A program made the translations under genes and the position numbers. 57,793 bases of DNA from a bacterium (lineage in GTDB: Bacteria; Desulfobacterota; DSWW01). The notes under the pieces were generated by a model, which saw nothing but the letters and a program-made list of their open reading frames with translations, ran no database searches and had not been told where the DNA came from. The stretch is taken from NCBI GenBank assembly GCA_028277985.1, contig JANQFG010000055.1, forward strand, positions 1 to 57,793, written 5' to 3'. Below, piece after piece: positions 42,415 through 50,609 of the stretch; positions within the stretch are counted from its first letter, which is position 1; every line of letters starts with the position of its first letter.

Positions 42415-44814
42415 ATGACCACGAATCAGGGCGGCCTGCGAAGCAGACTGGTAGTCAAGGCTGCACGCAATGTTCAACGAGGCTACAAATCCGAAAAAGC
42501 GGTCGAGGGCATGTTCCGGCCGGAGATCAAGCTGGATCTCCAACGGTCGCGGTACATGACCGAATCCATGAAACAGACCGACGGCCAGCCCATGGTGCTG
42601 CGGCAGGCCAAGGCACTCGCCCACGCACTGGATCATATCGACGTGGTCATACAGGATTGGGAACGGATCGTAGGGCTTCAGACCTCGGATCCGAACGGGC
42701 TGGTGCATCCCATCGAGCTGAACTGGAAATCGGTTCAGAGGCTGGTGAACAGCGATATGGGCAAGAGCCTGCTGGACGACGAGGGGAGAGAGGAGCTGGA
42801 TGATCTGTGCGCTTACTGGAAAGGAAAATCCATGAGCGACAGACAGCAGGAGCTCTTCGGCGGCGATCTGGGCAAGTACTGGAAATACGAGGGCACCATC
42901 CTATGGAGCCACTGGACCGAGGGGGGGATCCCGGACTATGAAACCCTCTTCAAGACCGGGATCAAGGGTCGGATCGACCAGGTGGAAAGCCGTTTGGCCG
43001 AAATCGACGCGACCATTCCTCGAGACTACATAGAGCAAAAGGAGTTCCTTACAGCCTCTCTGGTCGCTTTGAAGGGGCTTCTACGGTTTGCCTCACGCTA
43101 CACCGAGAAGGCTCGAACGATGAGTGAGCAAGAATCGGATCCTGAACGGAAAGCAAACCTGGAGCAGATTGCAGAGACCTGCGAGTGGGTCCCTGAGAAT
43201 CCGCCCCGCACGTTCCTGGAGGCGGTCCAGTTCTTCTATTTCATCCACCTGGTCCGGTATCTGGAGTTCTCCACGGTTGGAATCGGCGTGCGTCTGGACT
43301 TGCTGCTGGGGTCGTTCTACGAAGACGACCTGAAAGCGGGGAGAATCACCAGGGAGGAGGCCCTGGAGGTTCTGCAGCTTCTCTGGATCAAGTTCATGGA
43401 ACTTGGCTTCGTCTATTCCCCATTGTTGACTTCCGTTTACGGCGGTGTCGCGTCTCTTCAGGCCCTGACCATCGGCGGGACAGATGCCCACGGGAAGGAT
43501 ATCACCAATAGCCTGACGTATCTCATACTCGAAACCGGCAAGACCATGCAGTCCATCGAGCCGAGCCTGGCCATGCGAATACACGACGGCACGCCGGATG
43601 AGCTGCTTTCCGAAGCCGTGGATGTCATCCGGACCGGCGTCGGCTACCCGGCTCTCTTCAACGACGAAGCCCTGGTGCCGTTGCTGGAGAAGTGGGGAGC
43701 GCCACTGGAGGACGCCCGCGACTATTCCAGTACGGGTTGCGTGTACATGGATCTGCCGGCCAAGAACATGGTGCGAAGGGCGCTGGGCTACTTCGTCTTG
43801 CCCAAATGCCTGTATTGGGCCCTTCACCAGGGAGTCCACCCGGAGACGGGTGAGCAATGGGGAGCGCGAACCGCAGACCCATCTACTTTCGAGAGATGGG
43901 AAGACGTGTTCGAAGCCTATCTGGAACAGGTCCTGTTCTTCACCCGGAAGCTCGCTCAGCTGGAAAACACCTGCCGGGACATCTACGCCAAGTACCGCCC
44001 TCGGGTCTTCCTGAGCTCGGTTCTGGAGGGGTGTATTGAAAAGGGCAAGGAGTGCCGCCAGTGGGTCTACCCATCCATGATCAATGATTTCATCATCACC
44101 ATCGGCACCACGAACGTGGCCGATTCGCTCGCCGCCATTCGAAAGGTCGTCTTCGAGGATGAGCGGGTGACCCTCACGGAGTTGATCCGGATCATGTCGG
44201 CTAATTGGGAAGGCCGCGAAGAAATCCGGCAGGCCTGTCTGAATGCTCCCAAGTATGGAAACGATGATGACTATGCCGACCCGATCGCCCGGGAAGTGCA
44301 TCACCGGACAGAGGCGGTCATCGAAACCGTCAAGGATCGATTTGGCTACTCCCTGAGAGGGGATGGTAGTGCCGTCTCTGCCACCTACGGCCTGTCCGTG
44401 AACACACCTGCGACCCCTGACGGCCGGAAGGACGGCGGATACTTTTCAGATTCCACCCTGGCGCCGAGCCCGGGAGCGGACTTCAACGGTCCGACTGCTC
44501 TGCTCAACTCCTGCGCCAAGATCGACACCCTGCAAACCTACAACCACCTGCTAAACCAGAAATTCACACCCGACCTCCTGGAAGGAGAAATGAAGCCTCT
44601 GTTCATCAGTTATCTGAAAGCATGGAGGAATATGAGGATACCCCACGTGCAGTTCAATATCGTGAACAGGGACACATTGATCAAGGCTCAGGAGAAACCG
44701 GAAGACCACCAGGACCTGATCGTCCGGGTGGCCGGTTACAGCGCCCACTTCGTCGACCTGACCAAAGGGTTGCAGGACCATATCATCGCCCGGACGGAAC
44801 AGAGCTTCCGTTGA
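42415..44814 (+). CDS. Glycyl radical enzyme (pyruvate formate-lyase family)
   Basis: A 799-residue glycyl radical enzyme. The radical site is RVAGYSAHFVDLTKGLQDHI near the C-terminus, with the radical on G774. The thiyl-radical Cys is C442 in DYSSTGCVYMDLPAKNM. In diol/choline/hydroxyproline-type enzymes the residue two after the Cys is the catalytic Glu (GCVEP); here it is Tyr and the following Pro is missing. ATPDGRKDGGYFSDSTLAPS matches the conserved C-terminal barrel motif. GAGGGGATG precedes the ATG. No radical-SAM activase gene is within the window. Downstream, 144 nt away, is an OYE-type reductase. The reaction is unknown; a decarboxylase, lyase or dehydratase are all open. Confidence 0.9.
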   Translation: MTTNQGGLRSRLVVKAARNVQRGYKSEKAVEGMFRPEIKLDLQRSRYMTESMKQTDGQPMVLRQAKALAHALDHIDVVIQDWERIVGLQTSDPNGLVHPIELNWKSVQRLVNSDMGKSLLDDEGREELDDLCAYWKGKSMSDRQQELFGGDLGKYWKYEGTILWSHWTEGGIPDYETLFKTGIKGRIDQVESRLAEIDATIPRDYIEQKEFLTASLVALKGLLRFASRYTEKARTMSEQESDPERKANLEQIAETCEWVPENPPRTFLEAVQFFYFIHLVRYLEFSTVGIGVRLDLLLGSFYEDDLKAGRITREEALEVLQLLWIKFMELGFVYSPLLTSVYGGVASLQALTIGGTDAHGKDITNSLTYLILETGKTMQSIEPSLAMRIHDGTPDELLSEAVDVIRTGVGYPALFNDEALVPLLEKWGAPLEDARDYSSTGCVYMDLPAKNMVRRALGYFVLPKCLYWALHQGVHPETGEQWGARTADPSTFERWEDVFEAYLEQVLFFTRKLAQLENTCRDIYAKYRPRVFLSSVLEGCIEKGKECRQWVYPSMINDFIITIGTTNVADSLAAIRKVVFEDERVTLTELIRIMSANWEGREEIRQACLNAPKYGNDDDYADPIAREVHHRTEAVIETVKDRFGYSLRGDGSAVSATYGLSVNTPATPDGRKDGGYFSDSTLAPSPGADFNGPTALLNSCAKIDTLQTYNHLLNQKFTPDLLEGEMKPLFISYLKAWRNMRIPHVQFNIVNRDTLIKAQEKPEDHQDLIVRVAGYSAHFVDLTKGLQDHIIARTEQSFR

Positions 44815-44896
44815 TTATAAATCCCGCTTCCTCTCGGCCGCAATGAACCAACACTCCCGCATGTTGCCGGCACAGGTACGTGTGTATAGGCTGTGG

Positions 44897-44925
44897 TTGA
44901 CATCGCTGAATGACTGTCGAAGAAT
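44897..44925 (+). promoter_or_regulatory. Candidate promoter for the OYE-type reductase
   Basis: TTGACA at 44897-44902, a 17-nt spacer and AAGAAT at 44920-44925 (four of six -10 matches), 33 nt before the ATG. If real, the reductase is not strictly dependent on the glycyl radical enzyme promoter. Confidence 0.35.
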
Positions 44926-44958
44926 GTCTGTGGCGCAAGAGAAAAGGGGAGGGGGCAG

Positions 44959-46164
44959 ATGAAGCACGACATCCTGTTTGAGCCGGTACGGATCGGAACG
45001 GTGGACCTCAAGAACCGCCTCGTGCTGGCGCCGACGAATACCAATTTCTCGGACAACCACCTGGTAGGCGACCAGAGCCTGGGTTGGTACCTGGCAAGGG
45101 CAAAGGGGGGCCTGGGGCTGCTCGTCTTCGAGGCGACCCCGATCAGCCCCACCGCTGCGATCACTTCGATCTACAACATCCACCATCTGTGGGGGCCGGA
45201 GCATGTCGCCAAGATGTCGCTTCTCACGGAAGCGATTCACAGGCACAAGTCCAAGGTGTTCATTCAACTGTCACCCGGACTCGGTGTGCAGGCCGCCACC
45301 CGGGACTCCGGGCTGAGGCCGAAAGCGCCTTCACCGGTCCGTCTGCAGCTTCGCCTGGAGAATATGCCCGACAGCCTGGTCAAGTGGTATTCGAAATACC
45401 CGAACATGATTCCACACATGGAAGGAGAGTTGCCGGATGCGTTCCGGGAAGAAGAAATCGAGCAGCTGATCGAGGACTTTGCCCGTGGCTGCCGCAAGGC
45501 CGTGTTCGCCGGGTTTGACGGCATCGAGCTTCACTCGCCCCACGGTTATCTCATCCACGATTTCCTGTCGCCACGATACAACAAACGAACCGATGCCTAC
45601 GGAGGGAGCCTAGAGAACCGCATGCGGTTCCTTCTCAGGCTCATTCGGGCCGCAAAGGAATCCTTGCCCGAAGACATCGCCCTGGGGGCCCGTCTCTCTG
45701 TGGACGAACACAACGAGGACGGGATCCACTTCGACGAGATGAAGAAGGTGGCCTGCGCCGCTGTTGAGGCGGGGCTGGACTACCTGCATGTGTCCGACGG
45801 ATGCTACGAGCAGGCGAAGTACTTCCTGCCCGACGAGGATGGGACCATGCTGAGCGGGGCCGAGGAACTGAAGAGCCTGGTGAACGTTCCGGTCATAACG
45901 CCTTGCCTGCACAACCCGGACAACGCGGCGAATGCCGTGAGCGAAGGCAAGACGGACCTTGTCTCCTCTTCGCGCGCCTTTATTGCGGATGCGGAGTGGG
46001 CGAACAAGGTCAAGGAAGGCAAGCCCGACACGATCCGAAAATGCGTCCGATGCAACCGGTGTATCTTCGAGCTCTTCTCCGGCTGCCCCATTCGCTGTTC
46101 CGTCAACCGGCAGATGGGCACGGAGCGCTTCAAACTGCAGGATCTGCTCAAGTCTTCGCCCTGA
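44959..46164 (+). CDS. OYE-type NADH:flavin oxidoreductase with Fe-S cluster motif, short form
   Basis: A 401-residue protein equal to the N-terminal half of 2-enoate/2,4-dienoyl-CoA reductases. The FMN barrel has the active-site HSPHGYL (H192, H195, Y197) and FLSPRYNKRTDAYGGSLENR. Cys residues for a 4Fe-4S cluster follow at C362, C365, C368 and C380 (RKCVRCNRCIF, CPIRCSVN); the usual CX2CX3C is CX2CX2C here. The protein then ends, without the FAD/NAD(P)H half found in full-length members (about 650-670 residues). A separate electron donor would be needed. It may reduce an alkene formed or used by the glycyl radical enzyme upstream (inference). Confidence 0.85.
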   Translation: MKHDILFEPVRIGTVDLKNRLVLAPTNTNFSDNHLVGDQSLGWYLARAKGGLGLLVFEATPISPTAAITSIYNIHHLWGPEHVAKMSLLTEAIHRHKSKVFIQLSPGLGVQAATRDSGLRPKAPSPVRLQLRLENMPDSLVKWYSKYPNMIPHMEGELPDAFREEEIEQLIEDFARGCRKAVFAGFDGIELHSPHGYLIHDFLSPRYNKRTDAYGGSLENRMRFLLRLIRAAKESLPEDIALGARLSVDEHNEDGIHFDEMKKVACAAVEAGLDYLHVSDGCYEQAKYFLPDEDGTMLSGAEELKSLVNVPVITPCLHNPDNAANAVSEGKTDLVSSSRAFIADAEWANKVKEGKPDTIRKCVRCNRCIFELFSGCPIRCSVNRQMGTERFKLQDLLKSSP

Positions 46165-46213
46165 CACCCTGTTCTTAGATTCGTCTTTTGAAGAAGAGAT
46201 GTCACCTGAGGAT

Positions 46214-46702
46214 CTACTTCAACTGAAGTGCCAACCATTCCAATAGCCGATTCTGTGGCGTTGTATCCGGGGAGGACTGGGCCGATGCAACTGTTTCTCT
46301 CGCCTCCTCCATTTCCACGCCCAAACACATGAGCAGAGCTACAGCGAGCATCCCCGTACGCCCGATGCCACCGCCGCAGTGTACGAGCAGCTTGTTCCCG
46401 GAGAGAAGTTTTCCGGCAAGATCTCGGGTGAACTGCAAGAACTCCTCCTTGTCGGAGGGTGCCCCAAAATTTGGGATAGAATAGATCGTTTGATGCCAAG
46501 CGTATTTCTTTGTTTGCAGTATATACTTATAGAGCGGCGACTTCATGATGATTTCTTCGTCCGTAGCAAGGCAAACAACCTCATCGATTTTGCGATTGAT
46601 AATCTCGGAGACCGATGCATCGAATTCCTCATCCCGCCCCGGCATGCTGTGAAGGAATAATTCCCCTTTTACACCGCCCGGCAGACGCACTGATCTGAAC
46701 AT
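46214..46702 (-). CDS. Dual-specificity/tyrosine phosphatase-like protein
   Basis: A 162-residue cysteine phosphatase with the signature HCGGGIGRTG (C109, R115), fitting HCX5R followed by T. The general-acid loop reads YSIPNFGAPSD where homologues have PDFGxP, so Asp is replaced by Asn at about residue 78. This would weaken classical acid catalysis, although an Asp lies further along the loop. The ATG at 46702 is chosen because CGGAG lies before it; a GTG at 46723 is also in frame. It is convergent to the OYE gene (49 nt). A role in protein-tyrosine or inositol-phosphate dephosphorylation is possible. Confidence 0.85.
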   Translation of the reverse strand: MFRSVRLPGGVKGELFLHSMPGRDEEFDASVSEIINRKIDEVVCLATDEEIIMKSPLYKYILQTKKYAWHQTIYSIPNFGAPSDKEEFLQFTRDLAGKLLSGNKLLVHCGGGIGRTGMLAVALLMCLGVEMEEARETVASAQSSPDTTPQNRLLEWLALQLK

Positions 46703-46886
46703 AGATGGCTCCGTCGGATGCACGAGTCTTCAGACTTCATGTTTGTTACCTTTATGTCATGCGAAGGTAGAAGTTGTCGAGTCAAATCCTTCCGATGTGG
46801 GAACACTGGACACATCGTGTGATCCGACTCCGTTCATAAACTGCCTCAATCGGGGACAGTCACTGATTTGTACGTGAACGTGAAAG

Positions 46887-46993
46887 GGGTCGGACCAAGC
46901 CAAGTGGCCGACTTGAAAGAAAAATTTGGCCTGATAGAGGCAAGAACAGGCTTTAGAAGCTGTTTTCAGGCTCAAGCATGCACTCTAAGCCGA
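46887..46993 (+). repeat. Degenerate relative of the 5641-5806 element
   Basis: GGGTCGGACCAAGCCAAGTG at 46887 closely matches the left end of the 5641 element, and weaker similarity continues inward (AAAGA, GGCC, TTTAGAAG, ACTCTAAGC) for about 105 nt. No right-hand terminal repeat is found. It occupies most of the 334-nt gap between the phosphatase start and the GH1 gene end; the rest of that gap holds nothing recognisable. Confidence 0.45.
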
Positions 46994-47036
46994 GGGACCG
47001 ATGAAGTTGAAGGCGGATCGGAGCATCTTCATCGAA

Positions 47037-48479
47037 TCAGCTCTGTGATTGGAGGCCTGAGAGTTCCTCCTCACTGGGCAGGCGATTGTTCCGGACAATG
47101 AATCGATAGAGTTCAACCGATTTGCGTCTCGGTCTTCTTTCCTTGGTTTCAAGATCCACTTCGTAGAGGCCGAATTTCGGCCGGAACCCCTCCTGCCATT
47201 CCCAGTTGTCGGTGAGGCTCCAGTAAGTGAATCCGAAAATCGGGCAGCCCTCCTCGATCAGCCTGTGGACAAAGGCCAGATGATCGAGAATGAACTGGGG
47301 GCGTCTGCTGTCCTCAGCATCCGCCAGACCGGATTCGGTAATCATCAGCGGAATGCCCGGATAGCGCTCGGCAAGCTTCTTGCCAAGGCGATACAGACCC
47401 TCCGGGTAGATCTCCCAGTCCATGTCGCTCTTTGGGTAGTCCGGGTAGTTCTGAAGGGAAGTGAATCCTGGCTTGAACGGATGGAAGGAGATGATCTGGC
47501 GTGTGTAATAGTTGATGCCGATCCAATCGAGCGTACCCTTTACTTTCTGGTTGAATTCGCTCACGGATGGTCCGGGGGGGATCCCAATGTCGATCTGACC
47601 TGTGGAGCAGGCATCCAGAAAAGCCCAGTTGAACAAGTTCTCCAGCTGGCGGGTCACGTAGCGGTCGATGAAGATGCTCTTCGGCTCAAAATGGAAGAAG
47701 AAGTAGATGAGGCCGACTCGAGGATCTCGCCGGTTTCCTTCCATATCCACGTTCGCGTGGGCCTTGATGATATGGTAGGCCTCGGCGTGGGCAAGAATCA
47801 GTTGCCGGTAGATTCTCATGGCCAGCTTCAGGTCTGTCTTGTTGGGCGGGATCTCTCCCAGAGCATTGCCCCGCAGGGCGTAGATCTGCGAGTCGATCTG
47901 GGTGCTCCAGTAATCCACGTATTTGCCGAATCTCCGGGCGACCTTTTCCACCAGGGCCTTCCATCGCTCCATCACGGATTCGTCGTCCCAGCCCCCACGG
48001 TCGGCGGCCCACAGGGGGAGGGTGAAGTGCCACAGGTTCAGAAATACCGTGAACCCAAGGCTCTTCATGGATGACAACATGTCTTCATAGTGCTCAAAGG
48101 CATTCTCATCGTAGGAGCCCTTTTCCGGTTCCAGGCGGCTCCATTCCACGCCGATCCGGTGTGCGTTCTGAAAGTCCCCTTCGGCTCGACGGAAATCTCC
48201 TTCGTATCGATGATAGAAGTCGATACTGGTTCCGCAGGTCCGCCCGTCCTGGATAGGAGAGGGTGTCTGAGCCTCCCAGCGGGCCCAGTCGTTGTTATGA
48301 TTCCCGCCTTCATGCTGGTAGGCATCCTCACCGGTGGCCCACAGAAAGCCTTCAGGAAATGACCGGTTTCGTAGCGACAGCCTTCGGGAGGGCGGATGTT
48401 TTCTCAGGTTGCCCGCCAGCGATGCGACACCGGCCAGAGCCATCAACCCGGCCAGGCCAAGTAGAATCGTATCTACCAT
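47037..48479 (-). CDS. Glycoside hydrolase family 1-like protein with altered acid/base residue
   Basis: A 480-residue GH1 homologue with an N-terminal hydrophobic anchor (about 4-24). FPEGFLWATGEDAYQHEGGN, NLWHFTLPLW, WIGINYYTRQ, the nucleophile region MITESGLAD (E382) and YWSLTDNWEWQEGF show the complete family scaffold. However, the acid/base motif TxNEP reads WSTQIDSQIYALRGN, so the Glu aligns with D196 and Asn and Pro are lost. Hydrolysis by the usual mechanism would be impaired; a changed activity or binding role is possible. It follows the PfkB kinase by 10 nt, so sugar metabolism fits. The ATG at 48479 is used; a longer reading would overlap the kinase. Confidence 0.88.
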   Translation of the reverse strand: MVDTILLGLAGLMALAGVASLAGNLRKHPPSRRLSLRNRSFPEGFLWATGEDAYQHEGGNHNNDWARWEAQTPSPIQDGRTCGTSIDFYHRYEGDFRRAEGDFQNAHRIGVEWSRLEPEKGSYDENAFEHYEDMLSSMKSLGFTVFLNLWHFTLPLWAADRGGWDDESVMERWKALVEKVARRFGKYVDYWSTQIDSQIYALRGNALGEIPPNKTDLKLAMRIYRQLILAHAEAYHIIKAHANVDMEGNRRDPRVGLIYFFFHFEPKSIFIDRYVTRQLENLFNWAFLDACSTGQIDIGIPPGPSVSEFNQKVKGTLDWIGINYYTRQIISFHPFKPGFTSLQNYPDYPKSDMDWEIYPEGLYRLGKKLAERYPGIPLMITESGLADAEDSRRPQFILDHLAFVHRLIEEGCPIFGFTYWSLTDNWEWQEGFRPKFGLYEVDLETKERRPRRKSVELYRFIVRNNRLPSEEELSGLQSQS

Positions 48480-48489
48480 GTTTCGTTTC

Positions 48490-49359
48490 TCACAGGAGCG
48501 CGCCTTTTTTTTCAGCAACCCTGCCGGCCAATCCGACAGCCTTTTGCAGGGCTGTCTCTTCATCGTCGCCGTGCAGCAAGGATCCCGACAGCTCAGAAAC
48601 GAAAGCATCCCCGCAGCCGACCGAATCAACGAAGTCGATGGCGGAATCGGCTTTCTTGAGGAATTGCTGTCCTTCTCTCAAATAGAGCGCAGCACCTTCG
48701 GCTCCCATAGTGATGCAAAGATGGGATATGCCGTACAGATCGAACAGACGTTTCCGAGCTTCAGGGTCTTCTCTCGGAAAGCCAAACAGGTCTTTGACAA
48801 CCAGCCATTCCTCGTCATTCAGCTTGAACAGGTTGGTCTCTTTGAGTGATCGATCGATGAGCTCGGTCGTGTAGAACTGTTGCCGAAGATTCAGGTCTAA
48901 GACCCGAAAAGCCTTCCGGTTGTTGGGGAGCAGCGTATCGAACAGAACCTGCCGATTGGCGTCAGACCTCTGCGACAAGGTGCCGAAATAGAAGAGGTCG
49001 GCGTTCGATAGTTCGGGCGTCTGGTCTTCCTTGATGGCGATATGATCCCACGCGACATCCTGGTGGATGACGAAGTCGTGTGAACCATCCGGTCGCATCT
49101 TGATGGTAGTTCTGCCGGTCGGCAACCGGTTGAAGCATAGGAAGCGAGTGTCGATGCCGGACCGGCTCACCTGCTCGAGTGCTTCTTTTCCCTTCGAGTC
49201 ATCCCCCAGAGCGGACAGAAAGCAGACCCGGTTGGTTCTGAGCCTGTTGCAGTAGTAGGCAAAGTTGAAGGGAGCCCCTCCCAGCGTTTCCCCATCTGGA
49301 AACGCGTCCCAGAGAATTTCGCCCATCACAACAATCTTTTTGTGCTGCGAATTACTCAT
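48490..49359 (-). CDS. PfkB family carbohydrate kinase (fructokinase-like)
   Basis: A 289-residue ribokinase-fold sugar kinase. VVMGEILWDAFPDGETLGGA at the start matches fructokinases, with GGAPFNFAYY as PfkB signature 1. The second signature is DSVGCGDAFVSEL, with D251 as catalytic base. LNDEEW and ITMGAEGAALY are further family landmarks. It is transcribed just before the GH1-like gene and probably phosphorylates a sugar released by or entering with that pathway, fructose by default. No transporter gene is nearby. Confidence 0.9.
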   Translation of the reverse strand: MSNSQHKKIVVMGEILWDAFPDGETLGGAPFNFAYYCNRLRTNRVCFLSALGDDSKGKEALEQVSRSGIDTRFLCFNRLPTGRTTIKMRPDGSHDFVIHQDVAWDHIAIKEDQTPELSNADLFYFGTLSQRSDANRQVLFDTLLPNNRKAFRVLDLNLRQQFYTTELIDRSLKETNLFKLNDEEWLVVKDLFGFPREDPEARKRLFDLYGISHLCITMGAEGAALYLREGQQFLKKADSAIDFVDSVGCGDAFVSELSGSLLHGDDEETALQKAVGLAGRVAEKKGALL

Positions 49360-49453
49360 GGTTCGGCTTGCTCTGACAAGCAGCTGTGATACTCGGAAGC
49401 GTTGCCGGTAGGGTGATCATGGAGCCGTCTTTGCATTCATCTCGAGCCCCACT

Positions 49454-50341
49454 TCAATCGGGCAGATCGACCCCGATCCATCGGGCCAGGATATCCAGCA
49501 CTTCCTCGAGCGAGTAGATGTCTTCCGTGAGCATGCGGTGATAGACGAACTCGAGAGCCCCGAATAAGAGCGAGCTCAGCAGTTCGGGGTCCTCTTGGGA
49601 GTCAGGGATCAGGCCTTTCTCTCGGGCATCGATCAGATCGCTTGCCACCTGGCCGAGGATCTTCCGGTAGATTACGTGGACGCTCAGCTCCGGCCTGCTC
49701 TCCTGGCCGATGGACTCCTCACGAATGATATCGAATATCTTATGATACTTCCCGTAGAAGCGGAAGAAGGCCCGGCCCCGTGCCCGGGTTCTCTCCACCG
49801 GGCTCGGCTCCTTGGAGATTTCCTCATCGGTATTGGCCAGCTCTTGAATCATATGATCGAAGACTGTGACCAGGAGGTCGTGCTTGTTCTCGAAGTACTT
49901 GTAGAAAGTGCCCTGGGATATGTGCAGTGCTTCGGTGATGTGGCGTACGTGGGAGCGGTGGTAGCCGTTCCGTGAGAAGATGTCGAGGGCGGTCTCGATG
50001 ATCCTCTGTCTCTGTTGCTTCCCCTTCGCTCCTATCCTCGCATTGCTCCCCCTGATCGCCGAAGGTGATTTGGCTATCCTCCACTGGTCCCCGAAACGGA
50101 TCTTGACCTCCTGCCGCACGGCAGCGATCGACATTCCCTGCACTTCACGAAGTTCCCGAATCAGCCGCAGGCAATCCAGGTGGACACCCGTGTAGAGCGC
50201 CCGGGTGGGACCCGTCTTCAATGGCGGGGGGAGTAGATCCTCCCTTAGATAGTAATGGATGGTATAGCGACTGATGCCCGCCCGGAGAGCAAGATCCTTG
50301 ATCCGCATCCAGTCCTGTGTAGCATCAAAAGCGCTACTCAT
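49454..50341 (-). CDS. MerR-TetR fusion transcriptional regulator, second copy
   Basis: A 295-residue regulator with an N-terminal MerR-type HTH (about 12-80: DLALRAGISRYTIHYYLRED, then LRLIRELREVQGMSIAAVRQ), a basic linker, and a TetR HTH (about 108-160: ALDIFSRNGYHRSHVRHITE, SQGTFYKYFENKHDLL) followed by a helical ligand domain. It lacks the beta-rich tail seen in the 1867-3129 fusion. It is divergent from the EtfA-led operon, with 268 nt between, and is the obvious candidate to control it. Kinship with the first fusion suggests a small expanded family in this genome. Confidence 0.87.
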   Translation of the reverse strand: MSSAFDATQDWMRIKDLALRAGISRYTIHYYLREDLLPPPLKTGPTRALYTGVHLDCLRLIRELREVQGMSIAAVRQEVKIRFGDQWRIAKSPSAIRGSNARIGAKGKQQRQRIIETALDIFSRNGYHRSHVRHITEALHISQGTFYKYFENKHDLLVTVFDHMIQELANTDEEISKEPSPVERTRARGRAFFRFYGKYHKIFDIIREESIGQESRPELSVHVIYRKILGQVASDLIDAREKGLIPDSQEDPELLSSLLFGALEFVYHRMLTEDIYSLEEVLDILARWIGVDLPD

Positions 50342-50401
50342 TTACGCTCCACAAACATAACATTTCGGCAGTGGCTTTCCCGGGTCCTGTCTTCTTAGAG
50401 C

Positions 50402-50430
50402 AAGATACAAGAAGGCAGGCGACATGTCAA
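50402..50430 (-). promoter_or_regulatory. Candidate promoter for the second MerR-TetR regulator
   Basis: On the minus strand TTGACA (50430-50425), 17 nt, TATCTT (50407-50402), 60 nt before the ATG. Two further TATCTT copies lie upstream on the same strand (plus-strand TAAGATA at 50451 and 50461) as close direct repeats and could be operator half-sites. Confidence 0.5.
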
Positions 50431-50532
50431 GAAAAATGCCTTGTTCTTCATAAGATACTGTAAGATATATATTAATTAACCATAAGGGTTCTTTTTCCAG
50501 GAATGACTCAACAGGTTTTCCTGATTTTTCTG

Positions 50533-50562
50533 TTGACAGGAGTGTTGCAGGGGTGGTAAATA
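50533..50562 (+). promoter_or_regulatory. Candidate promoter for the EtfA-led operon
   Basis: TTGACA at 50533-50538, an 18-nt spacer and TAAATA at 50557-50562, 47 nt before the EtfA ATG. A second weaker option (GTGACA with TATAGT at 50591-50596) would leave almost no leader and is less likely. Confidence 0.5.
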
Positions 50563-50609
50563 GCAGATGTGACAGATCATTTCTCTATTGTATAGTAAAG
50601 GGGGTTGAA

